Assembly (NCBI GenBank): GCA_004555735.1
Contig: SFHH01000002.1
Span: 1 to 54,769 of the forward strand
DNA length: 54,769 nucleotides
From: Acidaminococcus fermentans
GTDB lineage: Bacteria; Bacillota_C; Negativicutes; Acidaminococcales; Acidaminococcaceae
Direction: 5' to 3'
Position numbers and translations under genes: made by a program
Shown: positions 46,675 through 54,769 of the stretch, one piece after another
Position numbering within the stretch: position 1 is the first letter of the stretch
Layout of the letters: every line of letters begins with the position of its first letter
The notes under the pieces: generated by a model
What the model was told of the DNA's origin: nothing
Databases searched by the model: none
The model's input: the letters and a program-made list of their open reading frames with translations, nothing else

Positions 46675-47810
46675 TGCGCCTGGAACACCTCCGGCTCCTC
46701 CATTTCCGGAATTACCAGCAAGTGTCCATCCCACTGGGACATGATATAACTATTTTTTATGGAGACAATGCCCAGGGGAAGACCAACCTGCTGGAAGGTA
46801 TCTATCTGGCGGCCCGGGGCTTTTCCTTCCGGACTCGGCATGAAGAAGAAATCCCCAGCTTCGGGGAGGAAGAATGGGCCGCAGAACTGCAGTATGGAGA
46901 CCGATATGGATCTAGCTGTCTCTTGGTGAAACGGTACAAGGAACGGGGAAGGCTGAAAAAAGAGAATCTCTTGAATGGGAATCCGGTGAGCCCCCGGGAA
47001 CAGTATGGCCGTGTGAACCTGGTCCTCTTTACCCCGGACGATCTGCAGCTGGTCAAAGGAGATCCGGCTCTGCGCCGGAAATTCCTGGATATGGAGATCG
47101 CCCAGACCAGTCCCGTCTATTATGATCTCCTGACCCAGTACAATCGAGTACTCCAGCAGCGGAACCGTTTCCTGAAACAGTGCCGGGAACGGGAAAAATT
47201 GGAGGAAGCTCAGCTGGCTGTCTGGGATGAGGCACTGGCCCGGCCGGCAGGGGGGATCCTGGATTTCCGTCTCCGGGCGCTGGAAGGGATCCGGACGGCG
47301 GCCCAGCAGGTCTATGACGGCATTACCGGTACCCAGGGAGCACTGGCGCTTTCTTATGTCCAGAAACAAGGCCGGGGAGAAGCCGTCCTGGAGGAAAATC
47401 CCGGGCCGGGAGCCTGGGAGGCCTTCTATCGGGAACAGCTGGTGCAGCGGCATCAGCTGGACTATCTCCGGGGCTATACCAGCCTGGGACCTCATCGGGA
47501 TGACCTGGAAATCTTCCATGCAGGACGTCCCCTGCGGATCTATGGGTCCCAGGGGCAGCAAAGGACGGCGGCCTTGGCCCTGAAATTGTCCGAATTGGAA
47601 TTCATCCGTTCCGTCCGGGAGGAATATCCGGTCCTGCTCCTGGACGATGTGCTCAGCGAACTGGATGAACACCGCCGGGAAAAACTGCTGGGTTTCATCA
47701 ATGGGACGGTGCAGACCTTCCTTACGGTGAATGACCGTTCCCTGGCTCCTGTCCAGGGCGATGCTGCGGCGTATCGGGTACGGGAAGGGAGACTGGAGGC
47801 AGAAGGATGA
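46674..47810 (+). CDS. recF: DNA replication and repair protein RecF
   Basis: This 378-residue SMC-like ATPase acts in recombinational repair at gaps. It begins MRLEHLRLLHFRNYQQVSI and has FYGDNAQGKTNLLEGIYLA (Walker A), SLGPHRDDLEI, SQGQQRTAALALKLSE (signature) and PVLLLDDVLSELDEHRR (Walker B). It overlaps dnaN at its start and the DUF721 gene at its end, indicating tight cotranslation. Confidence 0.97.
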   Translation: MRLEHLRLLHFRNYQQVSIPLGHDITIFYGDNAQGKTNLLEGIYLAARGFSFRTRHEEEIPSFGEEEWAAELQYGDRYGSSCLLVKRYKERGRLKKENLLNGNPVSPREQYGRVNLVLFTPDDLQLVKGDPALRRKFLDMEIAQTSPVYYDLLTQYNRVLQQRNRFLKQCREREKLEEAQLAVWDEALARPAGGILDFRLRALEGIRTAAQQVYDGITGTQGALALSYVQKQGRGEAVLEENPGPGAWEAFYREQLVQRHQLDYLRGYTSLGPHRDDLEIFHAGRPLRIYGSQGQQRTAALALKLSELEFIRSVREEYPVLLLDDVLSELDEHRREKLLGFINGTVQTFLTVNDRSLAPVQGDAAAYRVREGRLEAEG

Positions 47811-48538
47811 AAGATTCAGAACTCCTGGTCCTGAAAGTGCTGCGGACCCCTTGGGCCCGGCAACAGTTCCTGCTCCACTGGCTGCGGAGCCATTGGGCGG
47901 AAATCATCGGTCATACGGCAGCCAATCATTCCCAGCCCTACAAGCTGGATCAGGGGACGCTGTATATCCATACGGACAATCCCATGTGGTCCAACCAGCT
48001 CCATATGATGCAGGGCAGACTGCTGGGGCAATTGAACCGGCAGCTGCTCCCGGCCCTGCAGGGCCGGAAGCGGATCCTGCGGGAACTGAAATTTTACCAT
48101 GGCATCATCCAGGAGGAATCCCAGCCCAGGGAGGAAACGGGACCTTTCATGCCCAAGGTGGATCCTTCCCGCCGCTGCCCGATCTGTGGAGTCCCCTTGA
48201 TCGGGGAAGAAGAGATCTGTTCGGCCTGCCGCCGGGAACAGAACCAGGCCCTGCGCCGGGAAATCCGGAAGCAGCTGGTGCTCCGGCCTTGGCTCCGCTA
48301 TGAAGATTGCCGGGAACTGGTGAAATGTGATAGAATAACATTTACTGACGTGAAGGCAGTACTGGGAGAATGGGCTCTGAACCAGGCCCTGTCTCCCCAG
48401 GCGACTGCCCAGGAGAAGGCTTTTGCCGTGCTCTTGGAAACCGGTCTCCATCCGGAAGAACTCCAGGAGGAGACCATCCAGCGCACGTTGGAAAAAGCCA
48501 AAAGGAGCCGTTATTATGTACCTGCACGTAGGAAATAA
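47807..48538 (+). CDS. DUF721 (DciA-related) protein with zinc-ribbon insertion
   Basis: This 243-residue protein has an N-terminal DUF721-like part (LRSHWAEIIGHTAANHSQPYK, LYIHTDNPMWSNQL, LPALQGRKRILRELKFYHG). It is followed by a four-cysteine zinc ribbon (CPICG...CSAC at about 126-145) and a helical C-terminal region. DUF721/DciA proteins are implicated in helicase loading in bacteria without DnaC or DnaI. It lies between recF and remB, the usual locus for this family in Firmicutes, overlapping recF by 4 bp (ATGA) and remB by 23 bp. Confidence 0.8.
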   Translation: MKDSELLVLKVLRTPWARQQFLLHWLRSHWAEIIGHTAANHSQPYKLDQGTLYIHTDNPMWSNQLHMMQGRLLGQLNRQLLPALQGRKRILRELKFYHGIIQEESQPREETGPFMPKVDPSRRCPICGVPLIGEEEICSACRREQNQALRREIRKQLVLRPWLRYEDCRELVKCDRITFTDVKAVLGEWALNQALSPQATAQEKAFAVLLETGLHPEELQEETIQRTLEKAKRSRYYVPARRK

Positions 48539-48743
48539 TTATGTGGTCCGCTGCGATGAAATCATCGGGATCTTCGATATCCGGAACAAACGGACGAATA
48601 TCTACCGGTTTTTCCTGAGACCCAAACTGGGGAAAGCAAATGTCATCGACCTGACAGAAGATTTTCCGCCTTCCAGCTGCGTGGTGACCCGGGATAAGAT
48701 CATCCTCTCAGGGATTTCCAGCAGGACCCTGCAAAAACGCTGA
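48516..48743 (+). CDS. remB: RemB/DUF370 family protein
   Basis: This 75-residue protein begins MYLHVGNNYVVRCDEIIGIFDI and includes NIYRFFLRPKLGKANVIDL and PPSSCVVTRDKIILSGISSRTL. It matches the DUF370 (RemA/RemB/YaaB) family whose members lie between recF and gyrB in Bacillus; RemA is a DNA-binding regulator of matrix genes. It overlaps the DUF721 stop and precedes gyrB by 15 bp. Its specific role here is unknown. Confidence 0.9.
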   Translation: MYLHVGNNYVVRCDEIIGIFDIRNKRTNIYRFFLRPKLGKANVIDLTEDFPPSSCVVTRDKIILSGISSRTLQKR

Positions 48744-48758
48744 CATCGGGAGGTTTGT

Positions 48759-50699
48759 ATGGCGAAAAAGAAACAGACGATTGAAGAAGAGATTGCCGTC
48801 CACGGTGATTACGGGGCGGAACAGATCCAGGTCCTGGAAGGCCTGGAAGCCGTGCGGAAACGTCCCAGTATGTATATCGGCAGCATCAGCGGACGGGGAC
48901 TGCACCATCTGGTGTATGAAGTCATCGATAACAGCATCGATGAAGCCCTGGCCGGATACTGCGACCATATCCACGTGACGATCCATCCGGACAATAGCAT
49001 CACGGTCACGGACAATGGGCGGGGCATCCCAGTGGAAATGCACAAAGTGGGGAAACCGGCCATTGAAGTGGTCATGACCGTCCTCCATGCGGGAGGCAAG
49101 TTCGGGGACGGAGGGTACAAAGTCTCCGGCGGGCTCCACGGGGTAGGGGTTTCCTGCGTCAATGCTTTGAGCAAAAAAATGGTGGTGGAAGTCAAGAAGA
49201 ACGGGAAGGTCTATGGCATCGAGTTTGCCAAAGGAAAGACCACCCGTCCTTTGTATGTGAAAGGGGCGTGTCCGGAAAAGGAAACCGGCACCAGCGTCAC
49301 CTTCTGGCCGGATGATACCATCTTCACCGAAACGGTCTACAGCTATGATACCCTGAAGCACCGGATCCGGGAACTGGCCTTCCTGAACAAGGGCGTCAAG
49401 ATCCAGCTCACCGATGAACGGAGCGGACAGGATGAGACCTTCCATTACGAGGGCGGCATCGTTTCCTTTGTGGAGTTCATCAACAAGGGCAAGGAACCCC
49501 TCCATGACAAGCCCATCTATGTGGAAGGGGAACGCCAGGATACCATCGTGGAAGTGGCCATGCAGTATACGGACGCCTACACGGAAAATATCTATACCTT
49601 TGTGAACAATATCAATACGGAAGAAGGGGGCACCCATCTGGCCGGCCTGAAGCAGGCCCTGACCCGCTGCATCAACGATTATGCCCGGAAGAACGGGATG
49701 CTCAAGGACAATGAGGAAAATCTGTCTGGGGACGATGTACGGGAAGGGCTTACCTGCGTCATGAGCTTGAAAGTCCGGGAACCTCAGTTCGAAGGACAGA
49801 CCAAGACCAAGCTGGGGAACAGTGAAGTCCGGGGCATCGTGGACAATATGGTGACCGAAGCCCTGACGGAGTACTTCGAGGAAAATGCTCCCGTTGCGAA
49901 AAAAATCATCGAAAAAGCCATCATGGCTAACCGTGCCCGGTCTGCTGCCCGAAAAGCAAGGGACCTGACACGGCGGAAGTCTGCTTTGGAAGTGAGCAGC
50001 CTGCCTGGGAAACTGGCTGACTGTTCCAGCAAGAATGCGGCTGAAACCGAGATCTATCTGGTAGAAGGGGATTCTGCAGGGGGCAGTGCCAAACAGGGAC
50101 GGGACCGGAACTTCCAGGCCATCCTGCCGCTCCGGGGGAAGATCCTGAATGTGGAAAAGGCCCGGTTGGACAAGATGCTCAACAGCCAGGAAATCCGTGC
50201 CATGATCACGGCTTTCGGCTGCGGCATCGGTGATGAATTCGATATCAGTAAGGCACGCTATGGAAAAATCATCATCATGACCGATGCGGATGTGGACGGA
50301 GCCCATATCCGGACCTTGCTGCTGACCTTTTTCTACCGGTATATGAAACCTTTGATCATCCATGGGAATGTATTCATCGCCCAGCCGCCTCTCTATCTGG
50401 TCCGGACGGGCAAGAAGCATACTTATGCCTACAGCGATGAGGAACTCCAGAAGAAACTGGATGAAGTAGGGCGGCAGAACAATCCCTATGTCCAGCGGTA
50501 TAAAGGGCTGGGGGAAATGAACCCGGAACAGCTGTGGGAGACCACCATGGATCCCAGCAAGCGTACGGTGCTCCAGGTCCAGCTGGAAGATGCAGCTACG
50601 GCGGATTCCGTCTTTTCCGTCCTCATGGGGGATAAAGTAGAGCCTCGTAGACAGTTCATCGAAGAAAATGCAGGAAAAGTGACCAATCTGGACTTTTAA
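48759..50699 (+). CDS. gyrB: DNA gyrase subunit B
   Basis: This 646-residue ATPase subunit of gyrase has VLEGLEAVRKRPSMYIG, DNSIDEALAGY, VTDNGRGIPVEMH, GLHGVGVSCVNALS (ATP pocket), a transducer domain, the TOPRIM motif VEGDSAGGSAKQGRDR, DADVDGAHIRTLLLTF and the C-terminal NPEQLWETTMDPSKR. Length fits the short Firmicute form. The ATG follows GGGAGG. It is in the dnaN-recF-DUF721-remB-gyrB operon. Confidence 0.98.
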   Translation: MAKKKQTIEEEIAVHGDYGAEQIQVLEGLEAVRKRPSMYIGSISGRGLHHLVYEVIDNSIDEALAGYCDHIHVTIHPDNSITVTDNGRGIPVEMHKVGKPAIEVVMTVLHAGGKFGDGGYKVSGGLHGVGVSCVNALSKKMVVEVKKNGKVYGIEFAKGKTTRPLYVKGACPEKETGTSVTFWPDDTIFTETVYSYDTLKHRIRELAFLNKGVKIQLTDERSGQDETFHYEGGIVSFVEFINKGKEPLHDKPIYVEGERQDTIVEVAMQYTDAYTENIYTFVNNINTEEGGTHLAGLKQALTRCINDYARKNGMLKDNEENLSGDDVREGLTCVMSLKVREPQFEGQTKTKLGNSEVRGIVDNMVTEALTEYFEENAPVAKKIIEKAIMANRARSAARKARDLTRRKSALEVSSLPGKLADCSSKNAAETEIYLVEGDSAGGSAKQGRDRNFQAILPLRGKILNVEKARLDKMLNSQEIRAMITAFGCGIGDEFDISKARYGKIIIMTDADVDGAHIRTLLLTFFYRYMKPLIIHGNVFIAQPPLYLVRTGKKHTYAYSDEELQKKLDEVGRQNNPYVQRYKGLGEMNPEQLWETTMDPSKRTVLQVQLEDAATADSVFSVLMGDKVEPRRQFIEENAGKVTNLDF

Positions 50700-50710
50700 G
50701 GAGAGCAGGT

Positions 50711-51406
50711 ATGAATCAGGGTATCCAGCTGCCCCAGGGACGGATCCAGCTGAGCCGTCCGGGTGGAGAGAGGATTGTAGTGGTGGCCGGCGGCCGCCGG
50801 CCAGATCCCCAATGGCTGCGGAAAACGGCTGCGGCTTATCCAGTGGCAGCGGCAGACCGGGGGGCCGATCACTGCAAAGCCGCTGGTGTGGTGCCTGGTT
50901 TTCTCTATGGGGATCGGGACAGTGTGGCTCCAGGGGTTTGGGATGGGTTTGTCCGGCAGGGAGCCCGGGCCAAAACGTATCCAGTGAACAAAGATGATAC
51001 AGATCTGTCCCTGGTCCTCCAGGATCTGCCCCAGGACCGGACCGTCCTGGCCACCGGTATCTGGGGCGGTCGGGCCGATCATCTTTTCGGCAATCTCTAT
51101 ACCCTTTTGGCCTATGTGCAGCGGGGAGGTTCTGCGCTGCTGGCCGATGAACAGGAAGTCCTCTGTTATCTGCTGCCTGGGGAGAGGCTTTCCTTTACGG
51201 CAGGGAAGACCCGGCCCCGGGCCGTCAGCCTGCTGCCCTTGTCTCCTGTGTGCCAGGTCAGCATCGACGGCGTCCGCTGGCCCCTTGTTCAGGCGGAACT
51301 CCGGCTGGACAATCCCTATGCGGTGAGTAACAAGATGACGGAGCCAGTCCTGCAGGCTTCCTGCCAAAAGGGGATTGTCGGCGTCTATTTCACTTGGAAG
51401 GAGTAA
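50711..51406 (+). CDS. thiN: Thiamine pyrophosphokinase
   Basis: This 231-residue protein has the thiamine diphosphokinase pattern: PVAAADRGADHCKAAG, FLYGDRDSVAPG, NKDDTDLSLVLQ, GIWGGRADHLFGNL and the C-terminal NPYAVSNKM. It transfers pyrophosphate from ATP to thiamine. It lies 11 bp after gyrB and 4 bp before the TSUP gene, so it is in the gyrase operon. The Gly of the usual ADGG and the Phe of GDFDS are Arg here, a mild divergence. Confidence 0.85.
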   Translation: MNQGIQLPQGRIQLSRPGGERIVVVAGGRRPDPQWLRKTAAAYPVAAADRGADHCKAAGVVPGFLYGDRDSVAPGVWDGFVRQGARAKTYPVNKDDTDLSLVLQDLPQDRTVLATGIWGGRADHLFGNLYTLLAYVQRGGSALLADEQEVLCYLLPGERLSFTAGKTRPRAVSLLPLSPVCQVSIDGVRWPLVQAELRLDNPYAVSNKMTEPVLQASCQKGIVGVYFTWKE

Positions 51407-51410
51407 ATCC

Positions 51411-52175
51411 ATGCTGGAATTCCATTGGCAGGACCTGCTTTTCCTGATGGCAGCCGGTTTTGTGGGATCTTTCATCGATGCGGCAGTAGGAGGCGGCGGA
51501 CTGATCACCCTGCCGGCTTTCATGGCCACCAGCGTCCCCACGCCCTATGCCCTGGGCTCCAACAAATTTGCCGCTTCCATCGGAGCGGTCACCAGTTTTT
51601 TCACCTTTGCCCGTTCCGGCAAGGTGGATCCGAAGATCCTGAAGCTGATGCCCCTGTCTTTCCTGGGCAGCGGAGCCGGAGCCTGCATTGCTTATCTGCT
51701 CCCGGAACAGCTGCTGCGGATCATCGTGGTCCTGGCCCTGGTGGGTACGGCTTTTTATACCTACCGCCGCAAGAACTGGGACGGCGTGGGCCAAATGGGG
51801 ACGGTGACCCGTTCCATGGCTCTGGGGATGGCTGCTATGGCCTGGTTCCTGGGGATGTATGACGGTTTTTTCGGACCGGGTACCGGTTCGTTCCTGATTT
51901 TCGGATTTTTGTATTTCGGGTATGACTTCGTGACGGCAGCAGGGAATACCAAAGCCCTGAACCTGGCCAGCAACATCGGAGGCCTGGTGGCTTTCCTGCT
52001 GCTGGGGCGGGTCTATCTGGCCTATGCTCTGCCTATGGGACTGGTGGAAATCGCCGGAGCCCGGCTGGGCGCGAAGTTTGCTATAAAAAAAGGGGTGGGG
52101 TATATCCGCACCCTCTATCTGATCATGACTGTGGTGCTGATCGGCAAACAGGTCTATGATCTCCTTTGGAAATGA
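51411..52175 (+). CDS. TSUP family (TauE/SafE) membrane permease
   Basis: This 254-residue, 8-helix protein has the family repeats AAVGGGGLITLPAFMATSVPTP at the N-terminus and GMYDGFFGPGTGSFLIFGF in the C-terminal half. TSUP members carry sulfite, sulfonates or other organic anions across the inner membrane; the substrate cannot be read. The ATG at 51411 follows AAGGAG; the longer reading overlaps thiN and is rejected. It lies between thiN and gyrA in the same transcription unit. Confidence 0.88.
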   Translation: MLEFHWQDLLFLMAAGFVGSFIDAAVGGGGLITLPAFMATSVPTPYALGSNKFAASIGAVTSFFTFARSGKVDPKILKLMPLSFLGSGAGACIAYLLPEQLLRIIVVLALVGTAFYTYRRKNWDGVGQMGTVTRSMALGMAAMAWFLGMYDGFFGPGTGSFLIFGFLYFGYDFVTAAGNTKALNLASNIGGLVAFLLLGRVYLAYALPMGLVEIAGARLGAKFAIKKGVGYIRTLYLIMTVVLIGKQVYDLLWK

Positions 52176-52210
52176 CCGCGTCATAAGACGCAGGAAGGAA
52201 GCGTGAGAAC

Positions 52211-54631
52211 GTGGATGATCAGCAGAATGACAAGCAGACCATCACTGCAGGCAAAGTGATCCCCGTTTATGTCGAAGACGAGATGCAGAAATGCTATATC
52301 GACTACGCCATGAGCGTCATTGTCCAGCGGGCTCTGCCGGATGTGCGGGACGGCTTGAAACCGGTCCACCGCCGCATCCTTTATGCCATGAATGAGGCAG
52401 GGATGCTGCCCAACAAGGCGTATAAAAAAAGTGCCCGTATCGTGGGCGATGTTTTGGGGAAATATCATCCCCATGGAGATTCTTCGGTATATGATGCCAT
52501 CGTGCGTCTGGCCCAGGATTTCTCTACCCGGTATCTGATGGTGGACGGCCATGGGAACTTCGGTTCTGTGGACGGCGACCCGGCAGCTGCCATGCGGTAT
52601 ACGGAAGTCCGCATGGGGAAAATCGCGGTGGAGATGCTCCGGGATATCGAAAAAGATACGGTGGATTTCATCCCCAACTACGATGAATCCCTGAAGGAAC
52701 CTACGGTGCTGCCCGCTAAGGTACCGGCCCTCCTGATCAATGGATCCGCTGGGATCGCAGTAGGGATGGCCACCAATATCCCTCCTCATAATCTGGGGGA
52801 AGTGGTGGATGCCTGCGTGATGCTCATCGACCATCCGGATGCCACCGTCGAGCAGCTGATGACGGCGGTCAAGGGGCCTGATTTCCCCACCGGGGCCAAG
52901 ATCCTGGGACTTTCTGGGATCCGTCAGGCTTACACCACCGGCCGAGGCGTGGTAAAGGTCCGGGCCAAAGCCCATGTGGAACCTATGCCCAAGAACAAGA
53001 ACCGGATCGTGGTCACAGAGATCCCTTACCAGGTGAACAAGGCGAAACTCATCGAAAACATCGCCCATCTGGTCCAGGACAAGACCCTGGAAGGGATCAC
53101 TGACCTGCGGGATGAATCGGATCGGAAGGGCATGCGCATCGTCATCGAACTGCGCAGCGATGTGGTCCCGGAAATCATGCTGAATAAGCTGTACAAGCAT
53201 ACCCAGCTCCAGGATTCTTTCGGTATCATCATGCTGGCCTTGGTCAACGGCCATCCTCGGATCCTGAATCTGAAGCAGATCCTGGAATATTATCTGCACC
53301 ACCAGAAGAACGTCCTCACCCGGAAATGCCGGTATATCGCCACCATCCGGGCCAGTGCTAACGGAGATGTGGCCAAAGCTGCCTTGATAGAGAAATTCGG
53401 CCTCAGCGAACGCCAGGCCCAGGCTATCCTGGATATGCGCCTCCAGCGCCTCACCGGTCTGGAACGGCAGAAGATCGAGGACGAATACAAAGAAGTCATG
53501 GCCACCATCGCCTATTTGGAAGATGTGCTCAGTGATGAACACAAGATCATGGGAATCGCCCGGGAAGACCTGCTGGATGTGAAGAAACGGTTCGGGGATG
53601 CCCGCCGGACTTCCATTGTGCCGGATACCGGGGACCTGGAAACGGAAGATCTGATCGCCGAAGAAGACGTGGTGATCACCATCAGCCACCAGAGTTATAT
53701 CAAACGCCAGGCTTTGACCAATTTCCGGAACCAGAATCGGGGCGGCCGGGGCATCAAAGCCGGCAGCGGAAAGATCGTCAAGGAAGACAACAAGGTCAAG
53801 GGAGATTTCTCGGAACATCTGCTCATGGCCAGCACCCATGACAATATCCTGTTCTTCACCAACCGGGGCCGTGTCTACCGGCAGAAGGGATTCGAGATCC
53901 CGGAAGCCAGCCGGACGGCGAAGGGGACTTTCATCCGCAATCTACTGCCTCTGGAAGAGAATGAGAAGGTCAATGCAGTGATCGCAGTGAAGAGCGGCAT
54001 CAGCGAGGATGAGAAGAAATTCCTGTTCATGGCCACCAATCTGGGGGTTGTGAAACGGACCAGCGTCAGCGAGTTCAAATCCGCCCGGAAGGGCGGCCTG
54101 ATTGCCATCAACCTGGACGAAGGGGAAGAGCTCATCGATGTGAAGCTGACCAGCGGCCACAACGATATCCTGCTGGCTACCCGGGATGGGTATGCCATCC
54201 ACTTCCTGGAAGAGGATGTACGGCCTATGGGAAGGACCAGCCATGGAGTGCGGGGCATCAGCCTGCGGCCCCATGACAGTGTGGTTTCCATGGATAGCTG
54301 TGTGGATGATACGGGAGAAGTGCTGACTGTCACGGATAAGGGACAGGGCAAGCGCACCGATATTTCCGAATACCGGGTCCAGAGCCGGGGCGGCAAAGGC
54401 ATCATCAACCTGAAGGTGACCAATAAGACGGGATTGATCGTCGGTTCCAAATTCATCAATGAGTCTCAGGAAATCATGCTGATCTCTGCAGCGGGTATCA
54501 TCATCCGGATGAATGCGGCTGATATCTCTACCTACGGACGGAATGCCCAGGGTGTCAAGCTCATGGATCTGGACGAAGGAGACAAGGTAGCTGCATTGGC
54601 TGTAGTGAATACGGTCAGCGAGGAAGAGTAA
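52211..54631 (+). CDS. gyrA: DNA gyrase subunit A
   Basis: This 806-residue subunit breaks and rejoins DNA. The catalytic Tyr is in AAAMRYTEVRM. The quinolone region reads KYHPHGDSSVYDAIVRL, with Ser and Asp at the classic resistance positions unchanged. The GyrA-box is QNRGGRGIKAG (usual QRRGGKG), and the C-terminal beta-pinwheel blades are intact to VNTVSEEE. The start is a GTG at 52211 after AGGAAG. It is followed by a terminator hairpin. Confidence 0.97.
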   Translation: MDDQQNDKQTITAGKVIPVYVEDEMQKCYIDYAMSVIVQRALPDVRDGLKPVHRRILYAMNEAGMLPNKAYKKSARIVGDVLGKYHPHGDSSVYDAIVRLAQDFSTRYLMVDGHGNFGSVDGDPAAAMRYTEVRMGKIAVEMLRDIEKDTVDFIPNYDESLKEPTVLPAKVPALLINGSAGIAVGMATNIPPHNLGEVVDACVMLIDHPDATVEQLMTAVKGPDFPTGAKILGLSGIRQAYTTGRGVVKVRAKAHVEPMPKNKNRIVVTEIPYQVNKAKLIENIAHLVQDKTLEGITDLRDESDRKGMRIVIELRSDVVPEIMLNKLYKHTQLQDSFGIIMLALVNGHPRILNLKQILEYYLHHQKNVLTRKCRYIATIRASANGDVAKAALIEKFGLSERQAQAILDMRLQRLTGLERQKIEDEYKEVMATIAYLEDVLSDEHKIMGIAREDLLDVKKRFGDARRTSIVPDTGDLETEDLIAEEDVVITISHQSYIKRQALTNFRNQNRGGRGIKAGSGKIVKEDNKVKGDFSEHLLMASTHDNILFFTNRGRVYRQKGFEIPEASRTAKGTFIRNLLPLEENEKVNAVIAVKSGISEDEKKFLFMATNLGVVKRTSVSEFKSARKGGLIAINLDEGEELIDVKLTSGHNDILLATRDGYAIHFLEEDVRPMGRTSHGVRGISLRPHDSVVSMDSCVDDTGEVLTVTDKGQGKRTDISEYRVQSRGGKGIINLKVTNKTGLIVGSKFINESQEIMLISAAGIIIRMNAADISTYGRNAQGVKLMDLDEGDKVAALAVVNTVSEEE

Positions 54632-54632
54632 G

Positions 54633-54668
54633 AAAAAGGGGCTGTTGCATGCGCAACAACCCCTTTTT
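54633..54668 (+). terminator. gyrA terminator
   Basis: AAAAAGGGGCTGTTGC (633-648) pairs with GCAACAACCCCTTTTT (653-668) with one mismatch, two bases after the stop codon. It has the GTTGC/GCAAC core of the window's hairpin family. Confidence 0.82.
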
Positions 54669-54670
54669 GA

Positions 54671-54695
54671 GGTCTCGAGTCGTGAGTCTCGAGCC
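54671..54695. repeat. Seven-base-period repeat after gyrA
   Basis: Heptads GGTCTCG, AGTCGTG, AGTCTCG, AGCCG follow the terminator. A further hairpin AGAACCTG/CAGGTTCT lies at 54703-54728. Confidence 0.6.
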
Positions 54696-54769
54696 GTTGG
54701 ATAGAACCTGTCCCCATGGCCAGGTTCTTTTGAAGGTGTAGAACCAGTATCGTGCTGGATATAGAAACG

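Noticed and set aside
48708..50420. 570-codon open frame antisense to gyrB
   Set aside because: It mirrors the codon structure of gyrB; there is no ribosome binding site and no recognisable domain. Similar antisense frames in gyrA (52181-53839) and mnmG (20945-22813) were rejected for the same reason.

Overview
The window looks like the chromosomal replication-origin region of a Negativicutes bacterium, most likely Acidaminococcaceae (Acidaminococcus-like). The grounds are a moderately high GC content, clostridial-type ribosome binding sites, a short Gram-positive-type YidC, sigma-54 (RpoN), remB beside gyrB, and amino-acid-fermenter accessory genes. The genus is inferred from style and gene content, not from a search. 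Almost every gene left of about 41 kb is on the minus strand and every gene right of it is on the plus strand, as expected for two replichores diverging from an origin between about 41.0 and 45.5 kb.

Left part (1-15.4 kb): a partial ABC substrate-binding lipoprotein, a glutaredoxin-like/PhzF-like pair, and a metabolic cluster. The cluster holds an ATC-hydrolase-family protein, a ureohydrolase lacking one metal ligand, an Nramp-fold transporter lacking the metal-binding motif, an IclR regulator, an M20 carbamoyl-amidohydrolase and a PatB-type C-S lyase. Together these could release ammonia and sulfide from ureido or guanidino-type or thiazoline compounds (inference). Then come two small paired proteins, rpoN, an AAA/DUF234 ATPase behind a palindromic promoter, a second PatB paralogue, a secreted metallophosphoesterase and a frameshifted exported protein.

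Origin-left arm (15.3-26.4 kb): tRNA-Val, a DUF554 protein, parB-parA, pepT, an exported hypothetical protein, and the classic rsmG-mnmG-mnmE-khpB-yidC-yidD-rnpA-rpmH run behind a consensus promoter. A perfect parS site sits at the centre of a 44-bp palindrome that also looks like the rsmG terminator.

Accessory block between rpmH and dnaA (26.4-41 kb): a flavin-binding protein with an AbgB-like amidohydrolase, an asparaginase with two small GTPases, an M48 peptidase, and a sigma-54-controlled unit. That unit is an enhancer-binding protein, a histidine-ammonia-lyase-fold protein with no MIO-forming Ala-Ser-Gly, and an SSS symporter, with an exact -24/-12 promoter. The block ends with xpt-pbuX, tRNA-Gly and a class I glutamine-amidotransferase-type hydrolase.

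Origin and right arm (41-54.8 kb): two dnaA genes. The first lacks domain I and instead carries a sliding-clamp-motif-like N-terminus. Between them lies an HTH/coiled-coil gene and a DnaA-box block present in three copies. The second is the full-length dnaA, followed by more boxes, a DnaA-trio/AT-rich unwinding candidate, then dnaN-recF-DUF721-remB-gyrB, a thiamine pyrophosphokinase, a TSUP permease and gyrA. Several intergenic spaces carry an unusual seven-base-period repeat next to terminators.
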